Notes: generated by a model not told the origin, from the sequence alone. 64,000 nucleotides of DNA from Ziziphus jujuba (GCF_031755915.1 NC_083387.1:6702501-6766500); one strand, 5' to 3'. Shown: positions 12,375 through 25,340, counted from the stretch's first letter. Made by a program: numbers and translations.

Positions 12375-14415
12375 ATGCAGATCCACTATCTACGCAGCAG
12401 AAAATTATCAATACTAAATCATCCAATTGTAAGAAAATGGGAAGCAAAGCAGATTTGCCTTCAATTTATGAGGCTCCATTGATTGAGAAACATGGCCATC
12501 CTAATGGATGTGACATAACTGAGAAAATAGTTATTTCAGTATGGAAGGAAAATGAACAGAAAGATAATGTTATGTGCCAAGCAATGACAAGTGAAGCATC
12601 ACAAGTTTCTATAAGCAATGAAAAAACAATTTATTGCGCTGGAGAAGAGCTGCAGCAAGATGGAAAGCTTAAGGAAATGGAAAGCTTAAGGACTTCGTAG
12701 GCAGTAAGATGCAAGGTTAAATGCTTTGATGGGATTGATAGCTGATATGCAAGGCATGACATTGATGGTGAAACAGAAAATTGAAAAGAAGAAAAAAAAA
12801 AAAAAAAAAAAAAAAAGGAAAGGAAAGTGGACAATTTGTTATGCTGCTATGGATGATTCTTCCGTACCGTCCTCCCACAATGGAGTTTCTGTACTCTGGT
12901 ACAGTGAGGTATTGAAGGATTGTCTATGCACAAGCCAGGTGGCAATTAAACTGACCTAACATCATTAAAGGTGGGTTGCAAGCATTGAATGAATTATATA
13001 TGTGAAACTTTACATATTGACTCGGTGAAGAGTTCTTTTTGCTGTAAGTAGTCCTAGGATGAAGAATGACTCTGATGTTGAATAGGCATGGAGAAAATCT
13101 ACAAAAGCGGTTTAGGAATTGACTTTTACTGCAGAGTATCGGAAAAATGGCCCCCCCCAAAAAAAAAAAAAGGAAGAAAGGAAAAAAGACTTGAGTGTTA
13201 TCCATTGGAAGAGGTAATGGTTTAGCTTGATGACCTTATATTTAAGAGTGTAGAGATTCCACGCAACAGGCATCCTTCATCTGATAAGGTACACCCTTGA
13301 TTTTTTTTTCTTGTGCTTTTTGCATTTCTAAATTATCGTTGCGTGCTCTATCATAATTCTATTGTTGTTCTGCTATTATTCGTTAGAGATTACCAGGTTA
13401 AGTTGTGTTTTAGGACCAAGGGAAATAATAGGATTTGGTTATTTATCCTTTGTTACGTTGACAAATAAAGGACTTAGTGGTATTTGAAATAACATCCCCA
13501 ATAGAAATATATGCACCGATTACTGTTTTACTATATATTTAACTACTGAATAGGTATTTTACCCCCCAAAAAAAAAAAAAAAAAAAATTCTAAATGGGCA
13601 AAGGATGTTAATGGCCATGTTATGTAGGTGACATCTGTATGCTTGGGCAAGAAAAGTAAAACGACTAATTATTGCTCCTTTCGAAACATATAAATTGGGG
13701 TCTAATTTTACTGCTCCTTACCTAATTCGAGCTAGCTTTTATAATCTTATGTTTGATTGGTTTTTGGTTACTATTTTATTTAATTTGTCTACAAATTTTC
13801 GGTTCTGCGCGTGGGCTTGGGCTGAGCTGATGGAACAGATTTTTGGTAATAAAATACATATTCACTTAGAGTTGTGTCCACACGGTGATGTTCTGCTCCA
13901 TCTTTAGTTTTTCTCATCACAGATATTATTCAAAAGGGTTGTCATTTTTCTTATTTGACATATGATATGCCCGTCAATCAACTACTTTTTCACGATCGAT
14001 TAATTTGAACTCTTTGTTAAAGGAATAATTACAACTAAAAAGCTGTCTCCCTGAGTACTTGTCAAACCAATTATCTGGGTTACGTTGTTGTTGTATATCA
14101 AGGAATAATTTTACGCTACAACCATGAAATTCAAACAACCACCTGTATTCACTGTGAAATCTACTTTGTCAGTATTTAGGGTGGTGGGAAAGATTAAAGA
14201 GAGATATGTACGTGTCTAAATTTACCAGTAAGCTCTAATGTAGATAGAGATGTTGAAGATTTCAACTTAGTGAACTGTTCCTTTGAACATAATATTCAAT
14301 TTCACATAACCATTACTGATCACTTTGCCCTCTTTTCTTCTAGGTGAAACTTGGCAAAGCATGTGTTGGGAATCCTTCAAAAGATGAACAGGGAAAATAC
14401 CAGCCAGATGTTTGA
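12305..14415 (+). pseudogene. Decayed C-terminal half of the FLOURY1-like gene
   Basis: After the frameshift the next open frame (about 12314-12700) reads on with NDRSDMLDGWKP and ends at TAG 12698-12700. A third frame resumes at 12714 (RLNALMGLIADMQGM) and runs into a poly-lysine stretch caused by an expanded A run (about 12787-12816). A later piece ending ...HPSSDK at 13288 splices well (AAG|GTACAC ... TTCTAG 14343) to a last exon 14344-14415 ending in TGA, but has an in-frame TAG at 13223. At least one frameshift, two stops and one low-complexity expansion separate the parts, so the downstream half appears lost. A sequencing error could explain one lesion, not all. Confidence 0.6.
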
Positions 14416-15054
14416 AAAGTATTCAGAATTTGTAAAACAAAACTCTACAGTAGTCCACTGTAAATTAGCCTTGGTAGGTAGTTGGATTCAGGCTGTTATG
14501 ACCACCAAGAAATAAATCCAACTTTTGTACAGTCAAATCTTTAAAATCTTGATGAAAGTGGTTTCCAAAGATGCTGTATTTAAAATCATCTGTCCCACAT
14601 TGTCTTGCCTTGGCAGACAGGAAAAGGAAAATAAAAAAATAAAATGTGCTGCCAAATCATACCCATCGTTATTCTTTATAGGTGCGTTGGGGGGAGGTTG
14701 TATTTACAGCAAAAAGGGTATCTAAAATCAAATCGATGTAATTATATAGTCTTTTAAGCTTTCCCTTAAAATGGAGAATAGGGCAGCTTTTCTTTTTGCC
14801 ATTTTCCTTTTTATTACAGAAGAGAATTATTGGCCAAGGCAGTGTCTAAGAACAAATCCTAATCCAATGTTTTTGTGAGCTTTTTTTGATTCAACAAAGC
14901 TTCATGTGCTATCACTTACAGTGGAAAAAGCAGGCCAACTTGCAGTCATTCTAACGAGCAAGGCAAGCAACATTCCTAGTTCATGAATATGCTTGTTTTT
15001 CGGCCGATCAAGAATATATTCAAATTCTTATTCTTGTAATAAATAAATATTCGT

Positions 15055-15126
15055 CCATTTGATAAAGTTTCCTATTTGTTACTATTAATGGCCATTTGAT
15101 AAAGTTTCCTATTTGTCACTATTAAT
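15055..15126. repeat. 37-bp tandem repeat, two copies
   Basis: 15055-15091 and 15092-15126 both read CCATTTGATAAAGTTTCC followed by TATTTGT(T/C)ACTATTAAT, with one internal mismatch and a diverged last base pair. It is a local duplication in non-coding DNA. Confidence 0.9.
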
Positions 15127-15397
15127 ATGATTGGCCAAAAGATTTATGGTAAAAGAAAAATATTAATGGATGCATTTAATTATATATTAATTTTTTAATA
15201 TTAAAAATTTAATTATAAAAAATTAATTTTTGAAATAGTGAATTAAATTGGTAAATAGAATATGAATAGCATTTTTCTGGGACAACGATTATCACTACGT
15301 AATCAACGCAGAAAATCGGCTTTCGATGACTTCAAATTTAAGGAAGATTTTGTTCGGTAAAAATTCTTGGCACTTGGCTTGCCCATTGGCGATTGGT

Positions 15398-15523
15398 CAC
15401 GTGGCTTTTCAGATTTGTGTCCCCTCACTCACACGTGCCAGAAAATAGCCTCTCACCTTTCTGACTCTGAATTTTTTTCTGTGCGTTGTCGCCTTGTTTC
15501 CTTAGTGATACAATGCCACGTTG
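15398..15523. promoter_or_regulatory. Cluster of ACGT (G-box type) elements
   Basis: CACGTG occurs at 15398-15403 (context GTCACGTGGC, also an ABRE-like element) and at 15432-15437 (ACACGTGCC), with a further CCACGTTGAC near 15516. ABRE/G-box pairs at this spacing bind bZIP and bHLH factors in stress and light promoters. The nearest gene to the right starts about 1 kb away, so function is open. Confidence 0.4.
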
Positions 15524-16553
15524 ACACTGTTTCGGCTGACATGGCTTTTGTCAGAAAAGTTCTAGATCTTCTCAATTCATGGAAATGAAAAAAAAAGGCT
15601 AATTTAATTTACCAAAACAATAATAAATTTATATAAATAAATAAGACAGGGCTTCTAGATCATGTAGTGTCACTTTCCTTATATTTTTATGAGTGGTATG
15701 AAGAACTATCTCATTTAAATTGGTAAATATTTTTTATTTTTTTTATTTTGAGATTGTACTTTCGTCAATGGATATACCGTCTTTGATTTTTCTTCCCATT
15801 GAAGACTATTCAAAACAGATTCGATAAATACAATGATTTTGAAAAGAAATCCAGAAAAACAAAAATGTCAAATTTAATGAGAGCATTCTGAGAAGTTTGT
15901 AGGGGATTTTAGGAATTTTCCTCAGCAATATATAAATTTTCCTAATTAGTTTGAAATAAATAATTAATAATGGGAGCAGTTGTCTATCTAGTGTCACATT
16001 AAGATTTATTTCTTAGGAATATAATATTACATTAACGTTTTTAAATTAATGGTTCCTCTTACCTTTTTTCTAAAGGAGTTAGGAGCATATATTCTAGAAA
16101 TCGGCACGATTTCAAAAGCATCACCGACACCGTCTCTCTACATGGCATTAAAGTAGTGGTCGGTCACGTAGTTAACAAACAGTAATTAGATGCTAAACCC
16201 AGTTGTCGCACACGCGTAGCGTATACTCTACAGTACCTTATCAAATCTTTTTCTCCAGTTAACAAACGGAAACGGCGATATTTAATAATAATTAAAAATA
16301 AAAATAAATAATAAAAAAAATAAAAAAACGCCTCCGAAAACGGCGAGAAATAAGATAAACGAAGCGAGCTACGAAAGAAGTTAAAAGAAGCTGCAGAGCC
16401 CAACAGGTGACGGAGCCAAAGCGGCCGTTGCACGCTAGGTCTCCTCCTTCTAACGCTTTTGATAACAACGTGCCTTTTCTCTATCCGTAACTCCTTCCCT
16501 CTTCTCTTTTCTCTCTCTGCAACGTTCGCTCTGTTCCCTCTGAAGATTTGTTT

Positions 16554-16554
<1 letters not shown>

Positions 16555-16595
<41 letters not shown>
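16555..16595. repeat. (AG)n microsatellite in the Sec14 5' leader
   Basis: An uninterrupted run of about 20 AG units ends in GGGAGAT. It lies about 570 bp upstream of the start codon, in what is probably the first, non-coding exon of the Sec14 gene. A donor-like CAG|GTATAA at about 16680 and an acceptor GATGCAG at 17123 would remove a 5'UTR intron. Confidence 0.8.
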
Positions 16596-16599
<4 letters not shown>

Positions 16600-17162
16600 T
16601 AAAACAATGCCATCTTAATCAGAAAGCAACAACCCATTCGCTTATTCATCTTTTCTTTCTCTTTTGCCTCTTAATTTTCAGGTATAACAGAGAGAGAGAA
16701 AAGAGAGGGAACAGAGGAATATATATAATACATTTTCTTTTTTTAATTCATGAAATTCTGAATCTGGCGGGTTTAATTGCGCTAATGTGGTTGGTTGCTA
16801 GTCATTTTGGATCCAACCGAGATCGATTGCTGATCAGAGCTGAATGAATGGTATATATTAACAAAACGAAGATGTTGATTTTTATTGGTTTTTTGATTCT
16901 CATTTCAGGATTTGTTTCAATCTGTTTATGCCTGGTTTTGTCGGTTTTTTCATTTTTTTGTGAGATTCGGTTTGCATGAAAATCTTGGTAGGCTTTGTCG
17001 TTTTATTGAGTTTTTTTAGTATTAAACGTCGAATTATCTGGATCCATCTAAGATTTTCATCTTCTATTGGTGTGATTTTCCATCGGCGTTTTTCTCATTT
17101 TCTGTCGTTGAATTTCGATGCAGATGTAATCTGCGCTCAATCCGTAAAGCGCATTAGACACA

Positions 17163-20100
17163 ATGCCAGGTAGATATATTCAGGAATTTCATGAAAATCT
17201 GTATGAATTTCAATTTTGTGTTCGTTTTGGTAATTAATTTGAATTGTTATTAGCAGAAGTAGTTTTAGTCCAAGAAGATGAAAAGTCAAGAAATTTCGAT
17301 ATGGAAACGTCTGAGGACGAGAGGAGAAGGTCTCGGGGCAGATCTCTGAAGAAAAAGACCATGAACGCTTCCATGAAATTCACCAATACTCTTAGAAAGC
17401 GTGGTAAACGGGTTGCCAATTGTCGATATGCTTCCATTTCCATTGAAGATGTTCGTGATGCAGAGGAGGAAGAAGCGGTCAATACATTTCGCGAGGCATT
17501 GCTTGCTAACAATCTGCTTCCAGATCGATTCGATGATTATCATACCATGCTGAGGTTGGTGAATTATCATATCTTGTACCCTTTCAGATGCAAATTTTGA
17601 AATACATCTTAGCTGTATTTGACAGATTAATTTCATTTCATGTAGAATTGGAATTTAAAAGGCAGAATTTTTTCTTATTATTATTATTTTTTTAAAATAA
17701 CTGGATGCAAATTGAAGGTTTGGAAGTTGAAATAACAAGGAATTCAGCAAAAGTGTTTTCAGAACATTTTGACATTACCATTAATTCGTATTGGATGTCA
17801 TTTCGCTGATAAGTTTCTTCTGTGCGAAAAGTAGTGGCCTTTTATCCTTTGGGAATATGTAATTTGATGTAATCACGAGTAAAACAATGATTAAATGGAT
17901 TTTATGTATCCTTTGGTAAATTTGTGACAATTTCTTGCCCTTTCTAGTCAAATTGGAGCTTGTCAATGATAATTTTTCCATAGGTTATTTAGGCCTGATC
18001 TAGTTACAAATAGAAGTCCTTTAGTGATTTCTCCGCCCAGAGTATGCACTTGTTTATGAAGGATTTGGTCTTTTCATGCAGATTTTTGAAGGCTAGGAAG
18101 TTTGATATTGATAAAACTGTCCATATGTGGTCAGAAATGCTAAACTGGAGGAGAGAGTATGGAGTAGATTCAATTGTAAAGGTAAAATATGAAAACGATA
18201 TTTATAATTTTTCAGTAGTTAATTCCTGTTTAATTTATTTTTGAAATGTTCATAGATGTTTAAATAAATTCACAATTTATAGGATTTTGTATACAATGAG
18301 TATGAAGAAGTTCAGCGTTTTTATCCTCATGGTTATCATGGTGTAGACAAGGAAGGACGGCCTGTTTATATTGAAAGACTTGGCAAAATTGAACCTACTA
18401 AGCTGATGAATGTCACCACAGTGGATCGTTTTTTGAAATATCATGTCCAGGGCTTTGAGAAGGCTTTTGCTGAGAAGTTTCCTGCATGTTCCGTTGCCGC
18501 AAAAAGGCATATAGATTCAACAACAACCATACTAGATGTCCAGGGACTGGTAATTTCTAAAACTTCCTTTTCGTCTCTTGTGGTTCATGTAATCTGTGTT
18601 CTGTTCAATAACAATGCTTCTTATTTTTGATAATGCAGAACTGGGTGAGCTTTGGTAAGGTTGCACATGATCTTGTTATACGCATGCAGAAAATAGATGG
18701 TGATAATTATCCTGAGGTTGGTTAATCACTTTAAGGAACTGAAAATGTAATTTTCATTGATTAGTTATTTATGATTTTATTTCATTATCCGCAGACATTA
18801 AATCAGATGTTCATAGTCAATGCTGGCAATGGATTTAAACTGTTATGGAACACAGCAAAAGGCTTTCTTGACCCAAGAACAACTGCAAAGATACATGTAA
18901 GAGAGTTTTGCTATATTTATTTTGACTTTGAAGGTTTTTGAATTAAACTGAAATGCTTGTGTTCCTGACTTTAAAGGTTTTAGGCAACAGATATCGAAAC
19001 AAGTTGTTGGAGGTTGTAGACGCAAGGTAGGACTATTGATTTCCTCTTCCTGTCGATAGTTTTCTATATTAGTACAGTACTGTTGGGTGTTTTATTTTTT
19101 CAATATTCTTATAATTTTATTTTACTTCTTGTTACGACAGCCAACTTCCAGATTTTCTTGGAGGAACTTGCTTGTGTCCAAATGAAGGCGGATGTCTTAG
19201 GTCTAACAAGGGACCTTGGAATGATCCTGACGTAATGAAAGTAAGAATTTATTGAAGTGACTGTGCCATTCATTTTCAAGTTTTTGATGTGCAAGCGATC
19301 TAAACTTTGAACCGATCGGTTGACATTTTATAGGCTTTTCATGTTGGAAATATTATATCATCACTAATCTGACTTCGTCTTGCAGCTGGTACACATTAGA
19401 GAATCAATGTATATGAGGAAAGTTAAGGATTCACCTGACAATGACAGTCTAGGAGTCAAATTGTTGCGGTCCAAGTCTAAGGTGACTTTATTGATGAATA
19501 ACGTTAGTGCTATTTTTATCATATTCTGGTCATGTCATTTTAAACTTCACATCTGTTATTGCAGGTTTCAACCAGTGAAATACTATCTAGTAACATATCT
19601 GGATCAGAAATGAGGTCTAGTGCCCATGGCTCCACACAGCCTTTGTCTATTTCTGACAGAGTAAAGTTTCTGTACTTTTTTAACCATTCTAATCAGCTGT
19701 TACCTTTAAGCTTGTAAATAGAATCAATTTACCCCAAACAGCAGATTCTACTTATGATCAAGACCAAGAAATTCATTTATAATTATGGCTAATTTTTAGT
19801 AGAATTTCTCTCTTTAAACCACCATCTAGTGTTTCCAGTGGAAGTGAAAAAGGATAAAGATCACTGAAATCACATTTGCTTTCCAATATGATTGGGGATA
19901 TATAAACTTCTTGGTCAATTCTTGCTTTAATAATATTTTTGGATCGAGTTATCCTAACAGGCTCAAGTTCTGGACTAAATAGACTCTTTGGGCTGAACTA
20001 TTTCAACAATTTGGGGTTCTTGTATTGGACAATATGTTTGGAAATATTAGCGGTCAAATGAAATTATAATGTGGTGCAATTGTAGATATGAAGAAAATAG

Positions 20101-20478
20101 ATAGATTTGAGGTACCATTCCAGGAACTTTATTAGAGGAATGATAAAACCTACGCTAAACGACTCCTATTTTACCTTGTTTTAAAATTTTCGATGTCACT
20201 AATTTGGCTTATGAAGTTTGAAATATTGTGATTTGGAGCAGCCTAATTGTAAATTAGAGGATACAACTAAAAATATTTTCCAGGATCTGCAGCATACTTC
20301 AGTTAGTGAAAATTGTGCAGCATTGAATTGCTTGGATGAAATTTACATTCATCAAAAAGAGGATTTCTTGCAGATACTATAGAAATATTATTATTATATC
20401 AAGGCATTTCCCAAATAATTATTTACTTAACATGCAGTTTGTAAAAAGAATCATAGAATTGGGATGATGCACTATGTG

Positions 20479-20510
<32 letters not shown>

Positions 20511-22126
20511 GCTTGTCCATTTGATATTTCTCAATTATGTACATCGAGTTTCCTGTCAAGGAAAAGGGCATTTAAATGTATCAGTTTATTTGTCTGACTC
20601 TTTCCCTATCCTTATATTTGCTTCAGGAAAGGATAAGTGACACCAAATCTATCTGCGGTTTGACTGTACCAGGCATTACTGCTGGAAGAACTGAAACTGC
20701 TAGTTCAAGTTCGACAAGTAAGTATTGCTCAGCTATTTATTATAACTACAAGATTTACTTACATCAAAGTGATTGTCTTGCTAGTAGCCATGCCATTAAT
20801 TATTTTGCATTCATATTCTTTAGAAACTGTAAGAATTACATTAAAGGGATTTTTCAAGCAAGAATAATATTAAGGAAATAAGCAATGCTATCTTTGATGT
20901 TCATATATAATCAGCTCTTTGTAGTATGTTTGATCTCTAGGAAAAGAGCATTTTGAAAAGATTACTTGAAGTGAGATTTTCATTCTTTACACATATATTA
21001 ATATTATATTTTTTTGACAAGACATAATTAAATAATTATCATCCATACATATATCTTTTACATTATCAATCACACATTCTGTTAGTCCTATCAATTATAT
21101 ACTTGTGTAAGGATGATTTTTACATTTTCCTGACTTGTAATTCTGACAGATGATTTGATTGTTAATGTTTCTCCAAGAAGGCCACTGAAGAATTTCATTC
21201 CCCAAGCAACAAGTTTAATGGTTCACTTCATACTCAAAATATTAGCTTGTATATATGCTGTATTCCCAAGGTTTGGGAGAATTTTTGCAGTTCAACGTCA
21301 AGAGAACCAGTTAGAGGACGCAAACAAGCCAATGTTTGTAGATTCTGGTTCTCAGGAACAGGGCATTTCACAAGCGATAGAAGTGGATCCACTCTGGCAG
21401 AGGCTGCAGCAACTAGAAAGTGTAGTTACTGATCTGGTTAACAAACCTACACGAATACCTCCTGAGAAGGAGATTATGCTTCATGAATCTCTGAGTCGTA
21501 TAAAATGTATAGAGTATGACTTACAAAAGACCAAAAAGGTAAGATAACCTCTTTACTTATGACTGGATTATCTGATGCATACAGCAGCTGTACCTGTCAG
21601 TTTCGTGTATTGGTTTCAATGCTGGCTGCTAGAATTGAACCTTCTTTTGTACAGGCACTGCTTGCCACTGCATCAAAACAAGTGGAACTTGCTGAGTCAC
21701 TTGAAAGTCTAAAGGAGAACACCTTGAATGTAAGTTCCTATAAGCCTTTCTGACGAAGTTTAGTATTTCAAATTCACAATTGCATAATCAATCAAGTGTT
21801 TTTAAAATAGAGGCTTGAATTTCTCATAAGAGATGCTCTATAATGCTAAACCGTGTTGTTTAATTAACTTTTTTTCTGTCTGTAAATGTTGAAGAGGCAT
21901 TTTAGCCTTGATGAAAAGTACAATACCATTTATAATGAATCTCTAGATATAATAATAAACTTAGTTGCTAGATGCAGAAATGATTGAACTTTTGTCCTAC
22001 CTTCAATTCGTTACGCTAAATGTTCTGTTTTGAATAAAACTTGCTGTTAATATAAGAGTTTCACTAAAGCAGGGAACAAACACTTGTTGGCCGAGACATT
22101 GCAGATCCCATCCCCCGGGAAGATGA
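17163..22126 (+). CDS. Sec14-nodulin (SFH-type) phosphatidylinositol/phosphatidylcholine transfer protein, 601 aa
   Basis: Fourteen exons: 17163-17169, 17254-17554, 18082-18181, 18283-18549, 18639-18716, 18795-18896, 18977-19026, 19141-19240, 19386-19481, 19565-19660, 20627-20717, 21150-21538, 21655-21729, 22073-22126. They sum to 602 codons including TGA. The CRAL-TRIO N region is at about 70-125 ([16 protein letters not shown]). The Sec14 lipid-binding fold is at about 140-320 ([57 protein letters not shown]). A linker follows, then the C-terminal nodulin-like region from about 430 with a hydrophobic segment ([19 protein letters not shown]) and a coiled coil. The short tail [15 protein letters not shown] is Cys/Arg-rich. 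Members exchange PI and PC and set local phosphoinositide pools in polarised growth. The first coding exon holds only ATGCCAG. The second begins at a tandem acceptor (TTAGCAG), so the protein may start MPAE or MPE. An in-frame ATG at 17301 is an alternative start. Confidence 0.93.
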
Positions 22127-23500
22127 GTACAATTGTTCTGACATAGAAGCTTTTAGAAATTGCCTTTCACCATGCCCGTTTCTGAAACCACTCATCCATT
22201 TGAACAGAGTTGTCTTCTGGGTAAATCCTCTTTTCCTGTTATGTTGACGCAAGATCATCCAATCTCTTAGAATGTGCCTGCTTCAATTTCTAATTTGCAT
22301 TTATGTTTTTCTTCAGGTTTCTCTGGATGGCAGCTGAAACATAGTTCTTCACAAAGAAAACAAACCAATATTATTTACAGTGATTTCCTTTTGCTTAATA
22401 TCGGCATTGAGTGTAAGGAAAATGTGTATAATTTTTTACTTGTGTGTAAATACAATCAAATCTTTCTTCTTCTTTTTTCTTTTTTTTTTTTTTTTTTTTT
22501 CTCTTTTCTTTTTGTATTTTTTTGATCGGATATAGGTACTATACATGGAATGCACTTCAATACCAATTTAGAAAGTTTATAAAAACAGAATTTCATGCTA
22601 TAATGTCGGGGCGACTAGCTGAGTTAGTGTTGGAACAATTTTTGGGCATTTTGCTTGTTGCATATCGTGGTCAATAACATTGCCGAATTTTTAATTGCTC
22701 TTCTGTTTGGTTTTATTTCTCCGTTGCAAATCATGTGTCTGCGTAGCAGGGTATGTTGGGTAAACTACTCTATGCTTTCCAACGCCTTTTCGTTTTTGAA
22801 AACGACTTTCTATTGCCTTCCTCGAAACAGTGGTAACATAAAGAAAATTGCGGTCAACTTCGAATGAAACGTGTTTCTCTGGCATTCCTTTCAATCATTA
22901 GTCAATAACCATTACATTTCTTCCACGTTGACGAAAAATTATGTTTGACTTGCTTCATCTATAAAGCACGCAATACATTTTTTTATTAAAAAAAATTAAA
23001 ATTAAAAATTAAAAATCCTAAAAAACCCGTTGAAAATATAATTTGGTTTGTTCGGATATGTGTGTAAGAAACTGTTTGACGGAAAACCGTTCAATTATTG
23101 AATTACTTTTGTCTTTTCGGCTGGGTTTTAAAAACAGAAAGAACGTAGAGTTTAACTGAAAGAGTTGAATTAGTTGGATAAACAGAACAGGTGGGGATTT
23201 CTATGTTGTAGACTGTAGTAATATCATTTCGACCAGAAATTGTAAAAAAGAGCGGTAAAGGAAGGTGCTATTGTTTGGTTCAAGGTCAAGAAGCAAAGAG
23301 GTAAAAAGTAAAATGGTAAAATAAGAAACTGAGGTGCCACGTAATGGGGTGCCGGTGGTAGCCAATGATAGGAAGGCAAAAATATATAGAGCCTCGAGGT
23401 TCGGGCCCAAAAAAATAGAATCCGACTTTGCATTGGAACTTGGAAAAACTTGGGATATTCGTTTCATATGGTCATTGGAGTTGGTTGGTATTGGGGGTGG
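22127..23500. other. Intergenic region
   Basis: This holds the 3'UTR of the Sec14 gene (to perhaps 22560) and the upstream region of the trihelix gene. It contains a C/T-interrupted poly-T tract at 22466-22519 and AT-rich DNA at 22970-23040. I see no coding exon. Confidence 0.5.
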
Positions 23501-23502
23501 TC

Positions 23503-23731
23503 CATATATATATAAATTAAGTTAAAGAAAACGATCCACGCCTGCCCGCTAACTTACCCGGCGCACTTCCGACATGGTCAGCCATGGGCCCACCTCATGA
23601 ACCATCTCACCCACCACCACCTCCTTCTCCACCGCCATCTCCACCACCACACTTCTTCTCCTCTGCTCCACTCCATCTCCACCTCTCCACTCCCATTCCC
23701 TAAAAACCCCTCTCTCTCTCTCTCTCTCTCT
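23503..23731 (+). promoter_or_regulatory. TATA box and CT-rich leader of the trihelix gene
   Basis: CATATATATATAAATTA at 23502-23518 is a good TATA box about 225 bp before the ATG. The leader is pyrimidine-rich with CAC/TCC repeats (23595-23700) and a (CT)n run at 23709-23731, ending 10 bp before the start codon. Confidence 0.6.
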
Positions 23732-23741
23732 GAAAGTCCAA

Positions 23742-24671
23742 ATGGCCACGCCGCCACCATCTGCCTCTGCTTCACCTTCACCTCCCGCCGCCAACGTCAC
23801 CGCCAAGAAGCCCCAACCGCTTCCCTGGACCCACCAAGAGACGGTCCACCTGATCCAAGCCTATCAGGAAAAATGGTACTCCCTTAAACGCGGTCAGCTC
23901 AAGTCCAGCCAGTGGGAAGAAGTCGCCGTCACCGTCGCCGCTCGCTGCGGCTACGACTACTCCGAACCCTCCAAGACTGCCATCCAATGCCGCCATAAGA
24001 TGGAGAAGCTCCGTCAACGCTACCGAGCCGAGAAGAAGCAGCGTCTGGGGCTCTCCGGTGCCTCCTCTTCCTGGCAGTATTTTGACCTCATGGACTCACT
24101 TGAACGCGGTCCCTTGCCTATCTCGGCGCGACCTATGGTCGCCGTGCCCTGTAGCCATGTTGAAGCTCAGGAAGATGAAGATGATGATGAGGATGAGGAG
24201 GATGATGTTGAAAACCATAGCAATAAGTCGAGGAGTATCAATTACATACTAAGACGACCAGCGGTTGTAAATAGGTTCGCTGGGGAGCCAAAATTGAGCA
24301 GAGAAGGAGGAGGAGGAGGAGGAGGAGGAAATGATGGAAATTGGGGGTTCTCGGGGTCGTTGAGAGAGCCGGTGGCGAAAAAGAGGAAGGAGAGCGTGGA
24401 TGAGGATTATGAGGAGGTGGAAGTGGAGGGACAGAGAGGGCGAGAATTGGTGTTGAAATTGGCTGGAGAGATAAGAGGGTTCGCTGATAGGTTTATTGGG
24501 ATGGAGAATATGAAAATGGAGATTCTAAAAGAAACTGAAAGGTGCAGGATGGAAATGGAGACTAAACGGATGGACATGATCTTACAATCCCAGCACAAGA
24601 TTGTGGATTCCATTGCCAAAGCTTTTGAGTCTTCCAACCATCAGTTCAACATGGCTCAACAAGAAATGTGA
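23742..24671 (+). CDS. Trihelix (SIP1/ASIL-type) transcription factor, 309 aa
   Basis: This is a single-exon nuclear DNA-binding protein. The trihelix (Myb/SANT-like) domain spans about residues 27-118 with the three conserved tryptophans W29 (PWTHQE), W45 (YQEKW) and W58 (SSQWEEV), then CRHKMEKLRQRYRAEK and a closing SSWQYFDLMD, which fits the SIP1 clade rather than GT-1 or GT-2. An acidic tract (EDEDDDEDEEDD) follows at about 143-154, a glycine run near 195, and a KKRK nuclear signal at about 213. The C-terminal 75 residues (ELVLKLAGEIRGFADRFIGM...) form a coiled coil for dimer formation, as in ASIL/ENAP proteins that repress seed genes or bind histone deacetylase partners. The start follows the SSR-rich leader, and the first Met fits the family. 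The 5' half has strong G+C bias compared with its surroundings. The exact orthologue is not determined. Confidence 0.92.
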   Translation: MATPPPSASASPSPPAANVTAKKPQPLPWTHQETVHLIQAYQEKWYSLKRGQLKSSQWEEVAVTVAARCGYDYSEPSKTAIQCRHKMEKLRQRYRAEKKQRLGLSGASSSWQYFDLMDSLERGPLPISARPMVAVPCSHVEAQEDEDDDEDEEDDVENHSNKSRSINYILRRPAVVNRFAGEPKLSREGGGGGGGGNDGNWGFSGSLREPVAKKRKESVDEDYEEVEVEGQRGRELVLKLAGEIRGFADRFIGMENMKMEILKETERCRMEMETKRMDMILQSQHKIVDSIAKAFESSNHQFNMAQQEM

Positions 24672-25308
24672 AAAAAAAAAAAAAGAGTCCTGATTTTTTA
24701 TTTTTCCTTTTAACTGTTTCACTTTTCCATTTTAGAAGTGGAAATGAGTTGGTTATTAGGTTTTTTTTAAATTATTATTAAATAATTGTTGCATAGCAAT
24801 GTTGAGCTTGCACCCTCATATCAATCTTCTAGTTTTACTCGAATTCATTATGCTATGTACGGACAATGCAAATTCGAAGTGTAATTAGTACTAGTTCCTA
24901 ACTTATGCAGAATGCTTAGCAGTCTGCTCTTAATTATGATCGACTTCCATCGAAACATAAAGTTGTAAAGCTAAAAACAGATTGGAAATCTGTTTTCTGT
25001 ACTAATGCATCTTTGCTTTGTTTTGAAACTGTGGATGCATTCAGAATTTTATTAATTTTATAAGGGATAATATATGTTTTAAAGCATATTTCAGATATGA
25101 ATGTTGAACTTCGCGAAAATCAGAAAAATGGTTTGCGGAATTCCAGTTTTATATGCTTGGAACATGGGCCTATTTGATGTTTGATAATGTGATCAAATAC
25201 GGCTTTGCAATCTGAATTGGTTGTGTCGGATAATATACAATAATCTTAACATATTCCTTTCTTAAGCTGATTTTGATTATGTATGAATCGAGACAAAAAA
25301 TATTACCA

Positions 25309-25340
<32 letters not shown>

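Larger units (their letters stand above)
14416..16500. other. Intergenic region upstream of the Sec14 gene
   Basis: No gene is seen. 14990-15260 is AT-rich with a 37-bp tandem repeat. 15360-15590 is GC-richer and holds ACGT elements. 15600-16080 is AT-rich and featureless. 16090-16500 is probably the proximal promoter and start of the Sec14 5'UTR; I cannot fix the transcription start. Confidence 0.5.

Noticed and set aside
13695..13907. 70-codon frame in the FLOURY1-like region
   Set aside because: No ATG, AT-rich, lies inside the inferred last intron of the decayed gene.
15367..15588. 73-codon frame (ALGLPIGDWSRGF...)
   Set aside because: No ATG start, overlaps ACGT elements, no splice sites or family support.
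16164..16649. 161-codon minus-strand frame with a Ser/Leu run
   Set aside because: The Ser/Leu run is the (AG)n microsatellite read backwards; it lies in the leader of the Sec14 gene.
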